The notes: generated by a model not told the origin, from the sequence alone. A DNA stretch of 51,343 nucleotides from Amycolatopsis acididurans (GCF_012328925.1 NZ_JAAXLS010000048.1:1-51343); one strand, 5' to 3'. Numbered from the stretch's first letter, positions 9,232 through 17,097 are shown. Numbers and translations: made by a program.

Positions 9232-10304
9232 CAGCGCTGACCTCCCCAACCCTGCTGCGGTCCGGGCTGCTGATAGCCCGGGGGCGCCTGATACTGCTGT
9301 TGCGGTGGGCCGTAGCCGGGCTGCGGCGGACCCCAGCCACCACCGGGCGGCGGCTGCGGCGGCTGATACTGCTGCTGTTGCTGCATCGGGGCGCCGGTGT
9401 AGGCGCCGTTGGTCAGCTGGAAGAACAGCCGCTCCAGATCGGCGCGGTCCTCCTCCATGCCGTAGACCGCCAGGCCCGACTGCGCCACGAGGTCACCGAT
9501 CTGCTGGCGCGTCGCCCCTGCCACCGCGACCCGGCCGTCCGGGGTCGGCTCCACCTGCGGGTAACCGGCCTCCTGCAACGCTTTGACCAACGCGTTCGGA
9601 TCGGCGGCCTGCACCAGCACCCGGGTCTGCTGGGAGCCGCGCAACTGCTCCAGCGAACCGTAGTACCGTGTCATGCCGTGGCTGATGATCACGACCTGGT
9701 CGATGGTCTGCTCGACCTCCGACAACAGGTGACTGGACACCAGCACGGTGCGGCCCTCGCGGGCGTAGGCGCGCAGGAAGTTGCGCAGCCACAGGATGCC
9801 CTCCGGGTCCAGTCCGTTCGCCGGCTCGTCGAGCACCAGGACCTGCGGGTTGCCCAGCAGCGCGGTCGCCAGCGCCAGCCGCTGCCGCATACCGAGCGAG
9901 AAGTCACCCGGCTTCCGGTTCGCCGCCCCCGCCAGGCCCACCAGCGCCAGCACCTCGTCGGCACGCTGGTCCGGCACCCCGATCGCCGCCGCGTACACAC
10001 GCAGGTGATTGCGTGCCGTCCGCTTCGGATGGAAGCCTTCGTTCTCCAGCACGGCCCCGACCACGCGAGCCGGATTGCCCAGCTGGTGATAAGGAAGGCC
10101 GCTGATCGTCGCGCTGCCGGCCGTCGGCGTCACCAACCCGAGCAGCATGCGCAACGTGGTGGTCTTGCCGGCACCGTTCGGCCCCAGGAACCCGGTCACG
10201 GAGCCCGGCTCCACGGCGAAGCTCAAGTTCTGCACGGCGGCGACAGGACCGAACGTCTTACTGAGGTTCTGCACGAGAATGCGGCCACTGCCGTCGTTCT
10301 GCAT
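9231..10304 (-). CDS. ABC transporter ATP-binding protein with a Q/P/G-rich C-terminal tail
   Basis: A 357-aa ATPase of the DrrA/CcmA-like class. Walker A GPNGAGKTT (K47), signature SLGMRQR, Walker B VLVLDEP and a following GLDPEG are all intact. Residues about 307-357 are a low-complexity tail with 17 glutamines plus repeated Pro, Gly and Tyr. The start is the ATG at 10304-10302, with AAGGGGGA ending 4 nt upstream; an in-frame ATG further upstream (10397) has no such signal and would add 31 unlikely residues. It is the first gene of the ATPase-permease pair and couples to the permease by TGATG. The tail is beyond the normal ATPase fold and probably disordered. Confidence 0.9.
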   Translation of the reverse strand: MQNDGSGRILVQNLSKTFGPVAAVQNLSFAVEPGSVTGFLGPNGAGKTTTLRMLLGLVTPTAGSATISGLPYHQLGNPARVVGAVLENEGFHPKRTARNHLRVYAAAIGVPDQRADEVLALVGLAGAANRKPGDFSLGMRQRLALATALLGNPQVLVLDEPANGLDPEGILWLRNFLRAYAREGRTVLVSSHLLSEVEQTIDQVVIISHGMTRYYGSLEQLRGSQQTRVLVQAADPNALVKALQEAGYPQVEPTPDGRVAVAGATRQQIGDLVAQSGLAVYGMEEDRADLERLFFQLTNGAYTGAPMQQQQQYQPPQPPPGGGWGPPQPGYGPPQQQYQAPPGYQQPGPQQGWGGQR

Positions 10305-10420
10305 GGGTCCCCCTTGATCCGGCGATAGGTCATGATCTGCGCAGCGGCCATCCTGCCCTATCCGGGCCCCTGACGTGGTCAGCGGGGCGAACGTCACTCT
10401 TCGTCACTAACTCACGGCAG

Positions 10421-10448
10421 TTGAGTACAGGCAGTGAAGAAGTATTTT
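10421..10448 (+). promoter_or_regulatory. Candidate promoter of the small RNA gene
   Basis: TTGAGT at 10421-10426, a 16-bp spacer, and TATTTT at 10443-10448, in an AT-richer patch. Nothing on the plus strand downstream encodes a protein before the strong hairpin at 10507-10551, so it most likely drives a non-coding transcript starting near 10455. Confidence 0.5.
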
Positions 10449-10454
10449 TGAGCA

Positions 10455-10562
10455 AAACCGGAGCCCCATGCAGCGAACTCCGGACTTACCACCTAAGCTT
10501 GTTGTTGGCGGCCCGCTCCCAGTGACCCCCAGGCTGGTTGAGCGGGCCGCCCCTTCTTTTCC
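10455..10562 (+). ncRNA. Candidate structured small RNA, about 105 nt
   Basis: Between a TTGAGT/TATTTT promoter and a strong terminator there is no plausible reading frame but there is clear structure. Hairpin 1 is CCGGAG (10458-10463) with CTCCGG (10478-10483), loop containing CCCC. Hairpin 2 is the 12-bp terminator stem at 10507-10551, whose loop includes CCCCC and a small inner CCAG/CTGG stem. C-rich loops recall the actinobacterial 6C RNA, but neither loop has six C and I cannot assign it to that family. It lies on the opposite strand to the ABC ATPase, upstream of its start, so it could also be an antisense leader RNA. Confidence 0.45.
10507..10551 (+). terminator. Strong rho-independent-type hairpin
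   Basis: A perfect 12-bp stem GGCGGCCCGCTC / GAGCGGGCCGCC with a 21-nt loop, followed on the plus strand by CCTTCTTTT. The T tract lies on the plus strand only, so it ends a rightward transcript, presumably the small RNA. Confidence 0.7.
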
Positions 10563-10580
10563 GTCACCCCACCCGCCTCG

Positions 10581-10660
10581 CGAGTTGAGCTTTCTGTGCG
10601 CGCGAGTTGAGCTTTCCGGGTGCGCGAGTTGAGCCTTCCGTGCGTGCGAGTTGGTGGTTG
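10581..10660 (+). repeat. 22-bp tandem repeat array A (4 units)
   Basis: Four copies of a unit beginning CGAGTTGAGCTTTC start at 10581, 10603, 10625 and 10647, an exact 22-bp spacing, with a C-rich lead-in (CACCCCACCCGCCTCG) just before. It begins about 30 bp after the small RNA terminator, with the same orientation, and ends at the 3' end of the alanine dehydrogenase gene. The fourth unit decays after CGAGTTG. It belongs to the same family as the arrays at 20305 and 39497. Confidence 0.8.
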
Positions 10661-10668
10661 GGGGCGGC

Positions 10669-11784
10669 TTATCGCAGGACGGTTCGGGTTGGTGTGTGGG
10701 GGAGGTTGTGCGCTTCGGCCACGGGGCCGTTGGTCAACCTGCCTTGGTGGGCGTTCAAGCCTTTTGCCAGTGCTGGATTGGTTTTCAGGGCTGTGTGCCA
10801 GCCCTTGTCGGCCAGGGACGTGGCGTACGGCAGCGTCACGTTGGTCAGGGCGTAGGTGCTCGTCCGCGGGACCGCGCCCGGCATGTTGGCCACGCAGTAG
10901 AAAATCGAATCGTGGATCCGGTAGGTCGGCTCGTCGTGCGTCGTCGGGCGCGAGTCCGCGAAACAGCCACCCTGATCGATCGCGATGTCCACCAGCACAC
11001 TGCCCTTGTGCATGCGGCTCACCAAGTCGTTGCCGACCAGCTTCGGGGCCTTCGCGCCGGGAATCAGCACCGCGCCGATCACCAGATCCGCCGCCCGCAC
11101 GGCATGATCCACTGTGTACGCATTGCTGGTGACCGTGTGGATCTGGCCGCCGAAATCCTGATCGATCTGCCGCAGGCGGTCGACGTTGGTGTCCAGGATC
11201 TCGACATCCGCGCCCATGCCCCGCGCGACCCGTGCCGCGTTCAGTCCCGCCACACCGCCGCCGATCACGACGACCTTCGCCGGATGCACACCGGGAACTC
11301 CGCCCGGCAGCACGCCCCGGCCACCGCTGGGCTTCATCAACGCATACGCACCGACCTGCGGAGCCAGCCTGCCCGCCACCTCCGACATCGGCGCCAGCAA
11401 CGGCAGTGCGCCGTTGTCCGTCTGCACCGTCTCGTAAGCGATCGCCGTCGTGCCGGCCTTCAGCAGCGCGTCCGTGAGGGCACGATCCGCGGCGAGGTGC
11501 AGGTAGGTGAACAGCACCTGGCCTGCGCGCAGCCGCGGGTACTCCTCGGCGATCGGCTCCTTCACCTTCAGCACCAGCTCACCCTCGGCCCACACGTCGT
11601 CCGCGCCGGCGAGGATCTTCGCGCCCGCCGAGATGTACTCGTCGTCGCTGATCGCCGAACCCGTGCCCGCCTCGGTCTCGATGAACACCTCGTGGCCGTG
11701 CTGGGTCAGCTCGTGCACTCCGGCCGGGGTCAGCGCCACCCGGTACTCGTGCTTCTTGATCTCACGGGGGACGGCGATACGCAC
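10669..11784 (-). CDS. ald: Alanine dehydrogenase
   Basis: A 371-aa NAD-dependent L-alanine dehydrogenase that interconverts alanine with pyruvate and ammonia. It starts MRIAVPREIKKHEYRV as the family does. The catalytic Lys75 (KVKEP) and His96 (YLHLAAD) are in the expected places, and the nucleotide loop VVIGGGVAG is near residue 172. Length matches the usual 371. The GTG start at 11784 has an AGGAGGAA ribosome-binding sequence 4 nt upstream. It appears monocistronic. Its 3' end lies at the tail of repeat array A. No divergent AldR-type regulator is visible in the window. Confidence 0.96.
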   Translation of the reverse strand: MRIAVPREIKKHEYRVALTPAGVHELTQHGHEVFIETEAGTGSAISDDEYISAGAKILAGADDVWAEGELVLKVKEPIAEEYPRLRAGQVLFTYLHLAADRALTDALLKAGTTAIAYETVQTDNGALPLLAPMSEVAGRLAPQVGAYALMKPSGGRGVLPGGVPGVHPAKVVVIGGGVAGLNAARVARGMGADVEILDTNVDRLRQIDQDFGGQIHTVTSNAYTVDHAVRAADLVIGAVLIPGAKAPKLVGNDLVSRMHKGSVLVDIAIDQGGCFADSRPTTHDEPTYRIHDSIFYCVANMPGAVPRTSTYALTNVTLPYATSLADKGWHTALKTNPALAKGLNAHQGRLTNGPVAEAHNLPHTPTRTVLR

Positions 11785-11902
11785 GACTTCCTCCTGCTCG
11801 CTGTTAGGGCGTGGTGGTGACCACGGTGAACCACCCGGATGGCGGTGTCATCGTGCGCCCACGACAATCCTCCCGCGCTCACCTGGTTCTCGCACCACAG
11901 CG

Positions 11903-11930
11903 TTGACCTCCACCTAGGTCGAGGTAGGAA
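11903..11930 (+). promoter_or_regulatory. Promoter with an overlapping 20-bp palindrome, MerR-like arrangement
   Basis: TTGACC at 11903-11908 and TAGGAA at 11925-11930 flank a palindrome, ACCTCCACCTAGGTCGAGGT (11906-11925), that is symmetrical around CCTAGG apart from one base pair. A palindrome filling the space between -35 and -10 is what MerR-family activators bind. No merR gene is nearby. The start codon follows 10 nt after the -10 box. Confidence 0.5.
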
Positions 11931-11940
11931 GCTGGTTCGC

Positions 11941-12897
11941 ATGAGAGCCGTGTGGTTGAAGGAGTTCGGCGGGCCGGACAATCTGCTGACCGGGCAGGCC
12001 CCCGAACCCGTTGCCGGACCGGGCGAGGTGCTGATCGACGTGACGTTCGCCAACATCACGTTCGTCGAGACGCAGCTGCGTTCCGGCAGGACCGGCCCGT
12101 TTCGGCCCGAATTGCCCGTCATTCCCGGAAACGGGGTCGGCGGGGTGGTGCTCGCCGCCGGAGAGGGAGCCGGCGGGGAGCTCATCGGGCAACGGGTCGT
12201 GACCAGCCGCAACGGCTCTGGCGGGTACGCCGAGCGGGTGGTCGTGCCCGCGTCCGCGCCGTTCGGCGTACCCGACGCGGTGCCGCTGGACGAGGCCGTC
12301 GCGCTGCTCGCCGACGGTCGCACGGCCACCGCGCTGATTCGTGCCGCGGGGGTGCGGGAGGGTGACCGGGTGCTCATCGAAGCCGCGGCAGGCGGCGTGG
12401 GCAGCCTGCTGGTGCAGTTGGCACACAACGCCGGTGCGACGGTGGTCGCCGTCGCGGGCGGGCCGGGGAAGGTCTCGCTCGCCGAGGAACTGGGCGCCGA
12501 CCATGCGATCGATTACTCGTGGTCGGACTGGCCCGGCCGCGTGCGAGCCGCTGTCGGCGCGGTGGACGTCGTTTTCGACGGCGTGGGCGGACAAACCGGC
12601 GCCACGTCGTTCCGGCTGCTGGAGCGTGGCGGCCGGTTCTTCAGCTACGGGCTCGCGAGCGGCGCGTGGGCGCCAGTATCCGAAGAGGACGCCGCAGACC
12701 GCGGCGTGAGGCTGCACCGTGGTCCGCTTGGCACGCCGGAGGAATTGCGCGAGTGCACCGAGAGCGTGCTCGCCGAAGCGGCGGCCGGACACGTGAAACC
12801 CGTTATCGGGCAACGTTTCCGGCTCGAGCAGGCCGCAGAAGCCCACCGTGCGATCGAGTCCCGCGCGACGCTCGGGAAGACGTTGCTGGTGGTGTGA
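11941..12897 (+). CDS. Zinc-independent MDR oxidoreductase (quinone oxidoreductase-like)
   Basis: A 318-aa medium-chain dehydrogenase/reductase of the NADPH:quinone oxidoreductase type. The N-terminal GroES-like domain starts MRAVWLKEFGGPDNL and lacks the zinc-binding cysteines. The Rossmann region contains AAAGGVGSLLVQLA near residue 150, and a later DVVFDGVGG. It probably reduces quinones or enones. The start is the ATG at 11941; frames extending upstream to 11839 cross the promoter. A promoter with a MerR-type palindrome lies immediately upstream, which suggests induction by a small toxic compound. The stop overlaps a small downstream frame as TGATG. Confidence 0.88.
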   Translation: MRAVWLKEFGGPDNLLTGQAPEPVAGPGEVLIDVTFANITFVETQLRSGRTGPFRPELPVIPGNGVGGVVLAAGEGAGGELIGQRVVTSRNGSGGYAERVVVPASAPFGVPDAVPLDEAVALLADGRTATALIRAAGVREGDRVLIEAAAGGVGSLLVQLAHNAGATVVAVAGGPGKVSLAEELGADHAIDYSWSDWPGRVRAAVGAVDVVFDGVGGQTGATSFRLLERGGRFFSYGLASGAWAPVSEEDAADRGVRLHRGPLGTPEELRECTESVLAEAAAGHVKPVIGQRFRLEQAAEAHRAIESRATLGKTLLVV

Positions 12898-13073
12898 TGT
12901 TCGACGTCGACGCCTTCCTCGCGCGCCCGCTGCCCGCGCGCGTCGCCGCGAACCGGAGCTGGCGCTGGCGCCCGAGATCTCGTCACTACCTCTGCGAGGA
13001 GCCGGAAGTGGAATGGCTTGGAATCCGCCCGCGGTCGCTGCGTGCCAAGGACTTCAGCTACAGCACCGGCTGA
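12897..13073 (+). pseudogene. Small coupled reading frame, possible remnant
   Basis: A 58-codon frame whose ATG overlaps the stop of the MDR gene as TGATG. Its first 19 residues (MFDVDAFLARPLPARVAAN) resemble the start of actinobacterial pyridoxamine-phosphate-oxidase-like flavoproteins, but the rest (rich in Arg and Trp, with an AGA codon) does not continue that fold and the frame ends after 58 residues, overlapping the convergent MOSC gene by 16 bp. It could be a decayed or internally deleted gene rather than a real protein. Third-position GC is high at the start and more mixed after it. Confidence 0.3.
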
Positions 13074-13786
13074 ACCGAGGCGGCTTCTCCGACACGCGCC
13101 ACGCCAGCGCGGGTCACACGCATAATCATGCCGAACTTGTTCTCGTGCTGCTCGATCAGCCAGGTCTGCAGTTTCGGCCAGCGCTCGCGGCCCGCCGCAT
13201 CCCAGCTGGGCACGGCGCAGCGGATGCAAGGACCCGAGTTCTTGCCGGTCGCGGTCAGTTCCACCTCGCCGACGGTGATCCTCGTGTCCTCGCCCCAGTC
13301 CTCTTCCGCGAACGCGGGCGCGTCCAGCTCCAGATGCATGTTCGTGCGGAAACGGTCGAGGTCCACCGGCGCGCCCAGTTCCCGTTCCAGCGCGACGCGG
13401 GACGCCTCGAACGTCACCAGCACCGTCGGCCCGCGGTCCTGCATACCGTCGGCGGCGCGCAGTTCCAGCGGTATCCCGAGCGAGGCCGACAACGCGCCTG
13501 CCACGCCGGGATCGGTCCACGACCACTTCGTTCCGTCGGGTCCCCGCAGGGCCGGCGGAGCCGAGTAGGCCACCGGCTCGTCGTCGTAGAAACTGCGCCA
13601 CGTCAGCATGGCGGGGTTCTGCCGGACCGTGAGCACACTGCCCCTGCGCCTGTCCCGCTGATCGATCAACGCGAACGCGCGGTCGCCCGCCATGCCGCGA
13701 TCGTCGAACCGTGCCGCGGCCACCCGCTCACCGCGCAGCGACTTCACCGGCCAGCGATTCAGCCCGGCCACCGTCCCCTCGAACAT
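13058..13786 (-). CDS. MOSC domain protein (YcbX-like)
   Basis: A 242-aa protein with an N-terminal MOSC beta-barrel domain (about residues 1-100, NRWPVKSLRGE near the start) and a C-terminal MOSC domain (about 110-225) containing RFRTNMHLE and the cysteine motif GPCIRC. MOSC proteins bind molybdenum cofactor and take part in sulfur transfer or in N-hydroxylated substrate reduction. The start is the ATG at 13786; TAGCAT (13798-13793) lies 6 nt upstream and no ribosome-binding sequence is seen, so the mRNA is probably leaderless. The 3' end overlaps the small frame at 12897-13073. Confidence 0.88.
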   Translation of the reverse strand: MFEGTVAGLNRWPVKSLRGERVAAARFDDRGMAGDRAFALIDQRDRRRGSVLTVRQNPAMLTWRSFYDDEPVAYSAPPALRGPDGTKWSWTDPGVAGALSASLGIPLELRAADGMQDRGPTVLVTFEASRVALERELGAPVDLDRFRTNMHLELDAPAFAEEDWGEDTRITVGEVELTATGKNSGPCIRCAVPSWDAAGRERWPKLQTWLIEQHENKFGMIMRVTRAGVARVGEAASVQPVL

Positions 13787-13805
13787 TTCACAATGCTAGC
13801 GGCGA

Positions 13806-15353
13806 TCACGACCATCGAAGCGCGACCAGCTGGGTGATCAGGGCCAACCGGACATCAGGATCGTCCAGATCGAGGGGGACCAGTTCCAGCAACCGGCGCA
13901 TCCGGTAGCGAAACGTGTTCGGATGGATGCGCAACGCCTTGGCCGCCGCACGCGGATCGCCCGGAAACCGCAGCCATTCGTAGAGCGTGTCGACATAGCC
14001 GGTGCGGTTGGCCTGATCGTGTGCCCGCAAACGCTCCAGCGGCCCCAGTTCGGTGACCCTCGCCGGGCCTGCCGCAGTCGCCGCGCGGTGCAGGATCAGC
14101 GCGGTCCACAGGTCGTCGAAGCTGCCGACGTGCCCCGGCAGCAACCCCGCCCGCAGCAGGCCGAGCGTTTCCTCAGCCTGCGAACGGGAACGCGCCAGTT
14201 CGGCGATCTCCACCGGCGCGCCCGCGGCGACCCGTGGCCGCGACTTCTCCTTCAACTCACCGAACGCGGCCCGAAGCTCCGCCCACGAACCGGGACCAGC
14301 GCGCTCGGGCACGACCGCGTACAGCGCCGCACCGAGTTCGGTCACCACCGGCCGCCTGCCGATGCCCTGGGAAATCCTCTCCAGCAACGCGAGCCGCATG
14401 CCCTCGGCGTCGGGTGTGTCGCTGCCCGGCGTCTCGATGACCACGACGCGATGCGGTTCGTCGCTCAGCTCCAGCTCCGCGATCGCCTTGCGTGGCCCCA
14501 CTTTTCCTTCCAGTACGGCACGCAGCAGTTCGGCGGAAGCGCGGCGCCGGGCGTCGGCGTGTGCCCGCCGCCGCAGCAGATGCAGTGCGACCACGGGAGC
14601 GGTGTCGGCGAACGCGGCGGCGCGCTCGTCGGAGACCGGTCCGGTGACCACCGCCCACATCGAGCCCAGCAGTTCGCCGCCCATCCGGATCGGCACGATC
14701 AGCCGGGGCAGCGTGCCATCCCGTTGCGCGGGAACGAAAATCGTCTGCCGTCCGCGGGAGAGCTCCCGGAACACCCCGCGCGAACGGAATTTCGCGAGCA
14801 CGTCGTCCGGGATGCGGCGGCCCATGATCGTGGACACGCGTGCCGGGTCGGTGAGGTCCTGGCGGGCCGAGTAGGCGACCACCCGCGAGTTGGTGTCCTC
14901 GATCGTGACCGGCGCGTCGACCACCGCGGCGACCGCGTCGGCCAGCCGGAACAGGTCACCGGAGCCCTGCTCGTCCTCGTCGATCGTGTCCTCGGCCGCG
15001 TCGAGAACCGTGCGCAGCAGCCAGACCAGCTGTGCCCACGCGGTGGCCGGACGGACCTCGACCAGTGCGATGCCCGCCGAGCGGGCCGCCCGGCGCACGG
15101 CGGTCTTCTGCGTGACCGGGGGTTTGAGCAGTACGGCGGCGGCCTCGCGCTCGGCGCTGTGACGCACCAGCGCGACAGCCGCGTCCGACTCCGCGATCGA
15201 CACACCGAGCACGAGGTCGCCCGCCGCGATGTGCGTGCCGGCGCCCGGCTCGGCGATCACCACATCCGAGACCTGGGGGCACACGCCGGGCACCGACACC
15301 GCGTGCAGCAGTGTCGGCCCGACCCGGTCGACAACGCTGCGGACGGAGACCAT
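13806..15353 (-). CDS. PucR-family transcriptional regulator
   Basis: A 515-aa regulator. The N-terminal third matches the PucR purine-catabolism-type sensory domain, the middle resembles the GGDEF-like/CdaR region of this family, and the C-terminus has the PucR helix-turn-helix (about 455-512), with ALRIHPNTFRYRMRRLLEL. PucR proteins often activate purine, ureide, proline or GABA catabolism; the ligand here is unknown. The ATG at 15353 is preceded by TATGCT 6 nt upstream, so it may be leaderless. The frameshifted FAD monooxygenase lies just upstream on the same strand (18 nt gap) and may be cotranscribed or regulated. Confidence 0.87.
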   Translation of the reverse strand: MVSVRSVVDRVGPTLLHAVSVPGVCPQVSDVVIAEPGAGTHIAAGDLVLGVSIAESDAAVALVRHSAEREAAAVLLKPPVTQKTAVRRAARSAGIALVEVRPATAWAQLVWLLRTVLDAAEDTIDEDEQGSGDLFRLADAVAAVVDAPVTIEDTNSRVVAYSARQDLTDPARVSTIMGRRIPDDVLAKFRSRGVFRELSRGRQTIFVPAQRDGTLPRLIVPIRMGGELLGSMWAVVTGPVSDERAAAFADTAPVVALHLLRRRAHADARRRASAELLRAVLEGKVGPRKAIAELELSDEPHRVVVIETPGSDTPDAEGMRLALLERISQGIGRRPVVTELGAALYAVVPERAGPGSWAELRAAFGELKEKSRPRVAAGAPVEIAELARSRSQAEETLGLLRAGLLPGHVGSFDDLWTALILHRAATAAGPARVTELGPLERLRAHDQANRTGYVDTLYEWLRFPGDPRAAAKALRIHPNTFRYRMRRLLELVPLDLDDPDVRLALITQLVALRWS

Positions 15354-15371
15354 TTCCGCAGCATACGGCCG

Positions 15372-16918
15372 CTACCGGTGCAGCAGTTGATCGAGCACGC
15401 CCGACACGGTGGTGGCGGCGTCAGCGACCGGTCCCGGCGAGCGCCACGCCACGATCCCGTCCGGTCTGATCAGGCTCGCGCCGCCCGGCCGCAGGCCGTA
15501 CCGGGCCGCGAACACGTCGTGCGGATCCCGGAAGTCCACCCCCGCCTCCAGCGCCGGTACCTCGGCCTGCCGCCAGCCGGGCCCGTTCGCCAGCAGCAGC
15601 CACCCACGGCCGAGCAGGTCCACAGTGGACCGCGCGGTGCCGCCGGTCACGATCGGCACGTGCGGCGCGCGGAAACCCGGGCGTCCGCTCGGCTCGTTCG
15701 GGTTCTCCGTCGGGCGGGGGTCCTCGTCGTCGGCGAGCACGGCGGTCGATCGGTAGCGGAACCCGAGCGCGATCTCGATCGGGTCGACCGGTGCGCCGAC
15801 ACCGGTGAGGTCGAGGTCGGGGAACATGCGCTGCTTCGCGTTGTGCAGCGACGTGTCCACGACGATCTGCGCGACCGGCCTGCGCTCGGCCTCGTAGGTG
15901 TCCAGTAGTTCCGGGCCCGCCTCGCCGCGCACGACGGTCGCGAGCTTCCACGCGATGTCGTGCCCGTCGCCGACCGCGGTGTTGCCGCCCATACCCCGGT
16001 CGGCGGGGTGACCTTGGCGGCGTCCCCGACGAGGAAGACCCGGCCCGAGTGGAACTTCCTGGCGATGCGCGCGGCCATCTCCCACGTGCCGACCCAGCGG
16101 ATCCCGGGCTCCAGATCGGGCAGATCGGTCGCGATCCGGATCAGCCGCAGGAGCCGGTCGTGCGAAAAGTCGGCGACGGTCTCCTCCGGCTCGCAGTCGG
16201 CGGCGAACACGTAGCGGCGGGGCACGTCGGTGTTGACCAGCGCACCCGTGAAGTCCGGATTTCGCAGGTAGTAGAGGTCGGTGAGGTCGGGCTTGAGCCG
16301 GTCGCCGAGATCGGCGTCGAACACGACCCCGATCGACTTGGCGATCGCGCCGATGCCGTCGCAGCCGATGCCGAGCCACTCGCGCACGCGACCGCGCCCG
16401 CCGTCCGCCGCGACGAGGTAGCGTGCCCGGATCTCGTACGGTTCCCCGTCCTCCGGCGTCACGACGGCGGTGACCCCCTCGCTGTCCTGCTCGAACGACG
16501 CCAACGCGGTGGAGAAACGTACCTGTGCGCCCGATTTTTCCGCTGTGGCGAGCAGAATCGGCTCCACCACGTCCTGTCCGGCCATGCCCCACGGTGTGCC
16601 GGCGGCGACGCCGAGGTCGATCTCCGACGCGTCCTCCAGTATCCGGTGGAACACCTGCCCGGCGAGGCTCGCCGCGATCGTGATCCGCAGCCCCTGCGAC
16701 GCGCGTTCGCTGACGCCGAGCACGTCGCCCTCGATGCCCGCCCATCGGTACAGCTCCATGGTGCGCGGGTTCTGCCCGGACGCCCGCGGGTGCGGGGACG
16801 TGCCCGGATGCCGTTCGACGGTGACCACCCGGACACCTTGCTGTGCCAGGAACATCGACGCGGTCAGTCCGCCCAGCCCGGCGCCGACGACGAGAACGTC
16901 CGCCTGTTCTTTCCTCAT
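15372..16918 (-). pseudogene. FAD-dependent aromatic monooxygenase, interrupted by a -1 frameshift
   Basis: The N-terminal 308 residues are read in one frame from the ATG at 16918 (RBS AAAGGGG) and the C-terminal part in another frame ending at 15372. Motifs: FAD loop VVGAGLGGLTAS, the DG motif VAADGGRGRV, and the GD motif VFLVGDAAKVTPPTG; the text then derails to VWAATP instead of the expected GGMGGNTAVGDGHD, which is present in the next frame. Adding one G at the four-base run 15994-15997 restores a protein of about 515 residues, the normal length for PheA/MhpA-type class A hydroxylases. Either the gene is broken or the run is a sequencing error. Both halves otherwise look conserved and have normal codon use. 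Confidence 0.88.
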
Positions 16919-16956
16919 GAGCTACCCCTTTGCCCGTGAAACCTCCCTTGCTAAAT

Positions 16957-16986
16957 ATCTTAGAAACTAAGAGACTTGGAAATCAA
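16957..16986 (-). promoter_or_regulatory. Promoter and palindromic operator of the FAD monooxygenase
   Basis: On the minus strand TTGATT (16986-16981), an 18-bp spacer and TAAGAT (16962-16957). The palindrome TCTTAGAAACTAAGA (16958-16972, 6-bp arms) overlaps the -10 box and spacer, the position of a repressor site. The patch is AT-rich relative to its surroundings. Confidence 0.6.
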
Positions 16987-17009
16987 GTTATATCACGGGC
17001 TGAGAGCGG

Positions 17010-17038
17010 TTGGGCACGGCCCGCGTCGTGGTTAGCGT
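17010..17038 (+). promoter_or_regulatory. Candidate metX promoter
   Basis: TTGGGC at 17010-17015, a 17-bp spacer and TAGCGT at 17033-17038. The predicted transcript start (about 17045) falls at the ATG of a 16-codon frame. Confidence 0.45.
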
Positions 17039-17046
17039 CGATGGGC

Positions 17047-17097
17047 ATGACGACCGTGGGCATCGGATGCGCGCACCTGGCCAAGGCGGCTCTGTGA
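17047..17097 (+). CDS. Possible leaderless 16-codon upstream ORF of metX
   Basis: MTTVGIGCAHLAKAAL followed by TGA. The ATG is 8 nt after the TAGCGT -10 box, so it would be at the 5' end of the mRNA, and its stop overlaps the GTG start of metX as GTGA. 13 of 15 third positions after the ATG are G or C. It might allow coupled translation of metX. It holds one cysteine and no run of cysteines, so it is not a typical cysteine attenuator. Whether it is translated is not known. Confidence 0.35.
   Translation: MTTVGIGCAHLAKAAL

Noticed and set aside
10455..10562. 6C RNA family assignment
   Set aside because: Loops have four and five C rather than six or more, so the family cannot be claimed from sequence alone.
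11839..11940. Longer start for the MDR gene
   Set aside because: The extra 34 residues would be translated from the promoter and palindrome; the conserved N-terminus begins at 11941.
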